The notes under the pieces were generated by a model. It had not been told where the DNA came from, searched no databases, and saw only the letters and a program-made list of their open reading frames with translations. Below are positions 14,801 through 15,082 of a stretch of 15,082 nucleotides of DNA, piece after piece. The position numbers and the translations under genes are program-made. Position 1 is the stretch's first letter; every line of letters begins with the position of its first letter. The stretch is from assembly GCA_047632435.1 (NCBI GenBank), contig JBLICU010000084.1, positions 1 through 15,082 of the forward strand. The letters run 5' to 3'. The DNA comes from JAMZMI01 sp047632435 (GTDB taxonomy: Bacteria; Bacteroidota; Bacteroidia; Cytophagales; Cyclobacteriaceae).

Positions 14801-15082
14801 TAGGATATGTCCTGCCACAGCAGCAGTAGATGCTGAATTTCCACCCCAGGCCATTGGTGCGTACTCAAGATTGGGAAGCGATTCCGCACTATTTCCCCAG
14901 TTATATGTCCAGGATGTGCCTATGTCTTCTGTAAAAGAAGCCCCTCCTTTTTTTATCACCCAGTTCCAAGGCATCACCCTGATAAAGGAGATTTTATTGT
15001 CCAAATTTGTAGGCAGATTCAACTGCAATGCTTCTTCATTGGCTATGAACACAGCGCTTTTTCCTGTTCCATCTGTTGAAAT
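11846..15082 (-). CDS. T9SS-exported glycoside hydrolase, GH128/Glyco_hydro_cc-like (5'-truncated)
   Basis: The frame stays open to the window edge, 10 codons beyond a GTG at 15052, so the true N-terminus and signal peptide are missing. About 1078 codons are visible. The first ~270 residues look like a GH-A clan TIM barrel of the Glyco_hydro_cc/GH128 kind: IMGFNESDNC (Glu codon near 14766, acid/base), VVGVHWYDW, and PIWITEFNAN (Glu codon near 14436, nucleophile). GH128 members act on beta-1,3-linked glycans. Usual members have FNEPD; here it is FNESD. Next comes a beta-rich module of about 300 residues (possibly carbohydrate-binding), a short repetitive stretch (MTIRSGASLTVNSGVILDVK and on to about 13130), and a beta-rich linker typical of T9SS cargo. 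The last ~80 residues (VYTRESALHLTINKISGEAR..., FDLGGKIH, SSVYIVKVEQ...VKFYY) are a type A T9SS sorting domain. The product should be surface-bound or released, acting upstream of the periplasmic enzymes. Confidence 0.8.
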   Translation of the reverse strand: MSTDGTGKSAVFIANEEALQLNLPTNLDNKISFIRVMPWNWVIKKGGASFTEDIGTSWTYNWGNSAESLPNLEYAPMAWGGNSASTAAVAGHILKENVTHIMGFNESDNCDDQSGQFGNLCQINVAVPLFENLMGTGLRLVSPSPRENGPFGWLSDFRDLADQTDVRMDVVGVHWYDWGSNPVNSPYENAQNVFNRFKTYLTNVHNEYQKPIWITEFNANPNRDSSVHIDFIKLALPYLESLDYVERYCIFEPNKSVSLANGVNPTSYYDDAGDLTAFGKIYKKFESTPAIPESTLFTEGTLVVNTNENPSTYSQLYWEENGETSTSGVLASIALDDVGNISTNTADWIIFAGSANQQLTTTSPLSLSGYPKNGTGSAFRTSTVNGAGAFNQSNKEYIRRIGNAEGVQTIYMSMVLSVFQLRALGSIFPIGFAEVVGNTTGTMRTWASRLLIDNISGATNTTSGNFQFGLTKNGTDRVINTAKTYIANGASTGDAGIFVVVKLTTDNDQTNANDVVSLYTSTSFPTEEPTTWDLNVATGVDFLANAIFIREKMDQGAEHFTDIGNIRVAESWDGLFASFYDGTNWSLGEPGASVNGIVQASLTLDVDMTVNNMTIRSGASLTVNSGVILDVKGNLQNDGDVLIKSGGSLLVYDGKTVDPVIVQRNSSFADPDLQYSFIGSPVSEFNISNLDAGYHYTYNTSDDTYSAFIGEMIPGVGYTSAGKQNLEFIGSPNSGTINVTLNNSGNKFNFVANPYTAAISRSGFVSENPNITGAIYLWDDGGSNTGQRMNTDFVTVTNAGVVGGGSGGSGATFNGHIGSAQGFIVQASATGNVTFTETMRAIGSNSDDSFFRASNQLHRIKLEVSNSTGSDETLLAFTEAGSWSFDRMWDASKIIRADRLAIFTAIGKDKMAIQTLPALEAAPQMEIPLGIQVIIEDNYFIRIEESALPEGYQVLLTDHLTGQKYDLLEDAAIVSISSQDHSRFTLNILAPGAILGIDQLSQVMKVYTRESALHLTINKISGEARMTVFDLGGKIHTQSTLTFDAHGQATHNVQMLKSSVYIVKVEQGSDSHSVKFYY

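Noticed and set aside
1..15082. CRISPR array, tRNA, rRNA or SusC/SusD genes
   Set aside because: No regularly spaced short direct repeats, no tRNA-like or rRNA-like stretches, and no TonB-dependent receptor or SusD-like protein were seen.

Overview
The window looks like a chromosomal segment of a Bacteroidota (Cytophagales/Flavobacteriia-type) bacterium, probably marine. The signs are a C-terminal type IX secretion (T9SS) sorting domain on a large secreted enzyme, a cluster of signal-peptide-bearing glycan-degrading enzymes with a sulfatase, AT-rich spacers without obvious Shine-Dalgarno sequences, and small palindromic repeats of kinds I associate with this phylum. Every credible gene lies on the minus strand, so transcription runs from high to low coordinates.

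Right part (about 4.0-15.1 kb): part of a polysaccharide-utilization locus. In transcription order it holds a 5'-truncated T9SS-exported glycosidase with a GH128/Glyco_hydro_cc-like domain (11846-15082), an S1 sulfatase lipoprotein (10094-11641), a LacZ-type GH2 beta-galactosidase (6872-10057), a SASA-family carbohydrate esterase (5372-6823) and a GH43 exo-galactanase-like enzyme (4038-5171). Gaps between the sulfatase, GH2 and esterase are 36 and 48 bases, so they probably form one operon. Together they could cut an extracellular chain, remove sulfate and acetyl groups, and release galactose from the ends. A sulfated and/or acetylated galactose-rich glycan is the best guess for the substrate. 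No SusC/SusD pair, regulator or sulfatase-maturing enzyme is inside the window.

Junction (about 3.5-4.04 kb and 5.2-5.37 kb): the 570 bases between the locus and the left part hold a frameshifted gene remnant and REP-like palindromes. A roughly 160-base MITE-like element with about 20-base terminal inverted repeats sits directly at the stop codon of the esterase gene.

Left part (1-3.6 kb): an accessory zone of unrelated genes, all in one orientation: a gene remnant, a secreted TPR protein, a five-span membrane protein of unknown function, a RidA-family protein and the start of another secreted protein. Each of the four complete or remnant genes is followed by a palindromic element. All four elements carry the motif AACGNYYA on the plus strand (TRRNCGTT on the coding strand) at the gene-distal end. 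The two long ones also start with TAACAA. This layout of one gene plus one palindrome, with the next start codon often about 20 bases later, closely resembles an integron cassette array with attC sites. No integrase gene is visible, so it would be an orphan (CALIN-like) array if real. This is the most interesting observation in the window.
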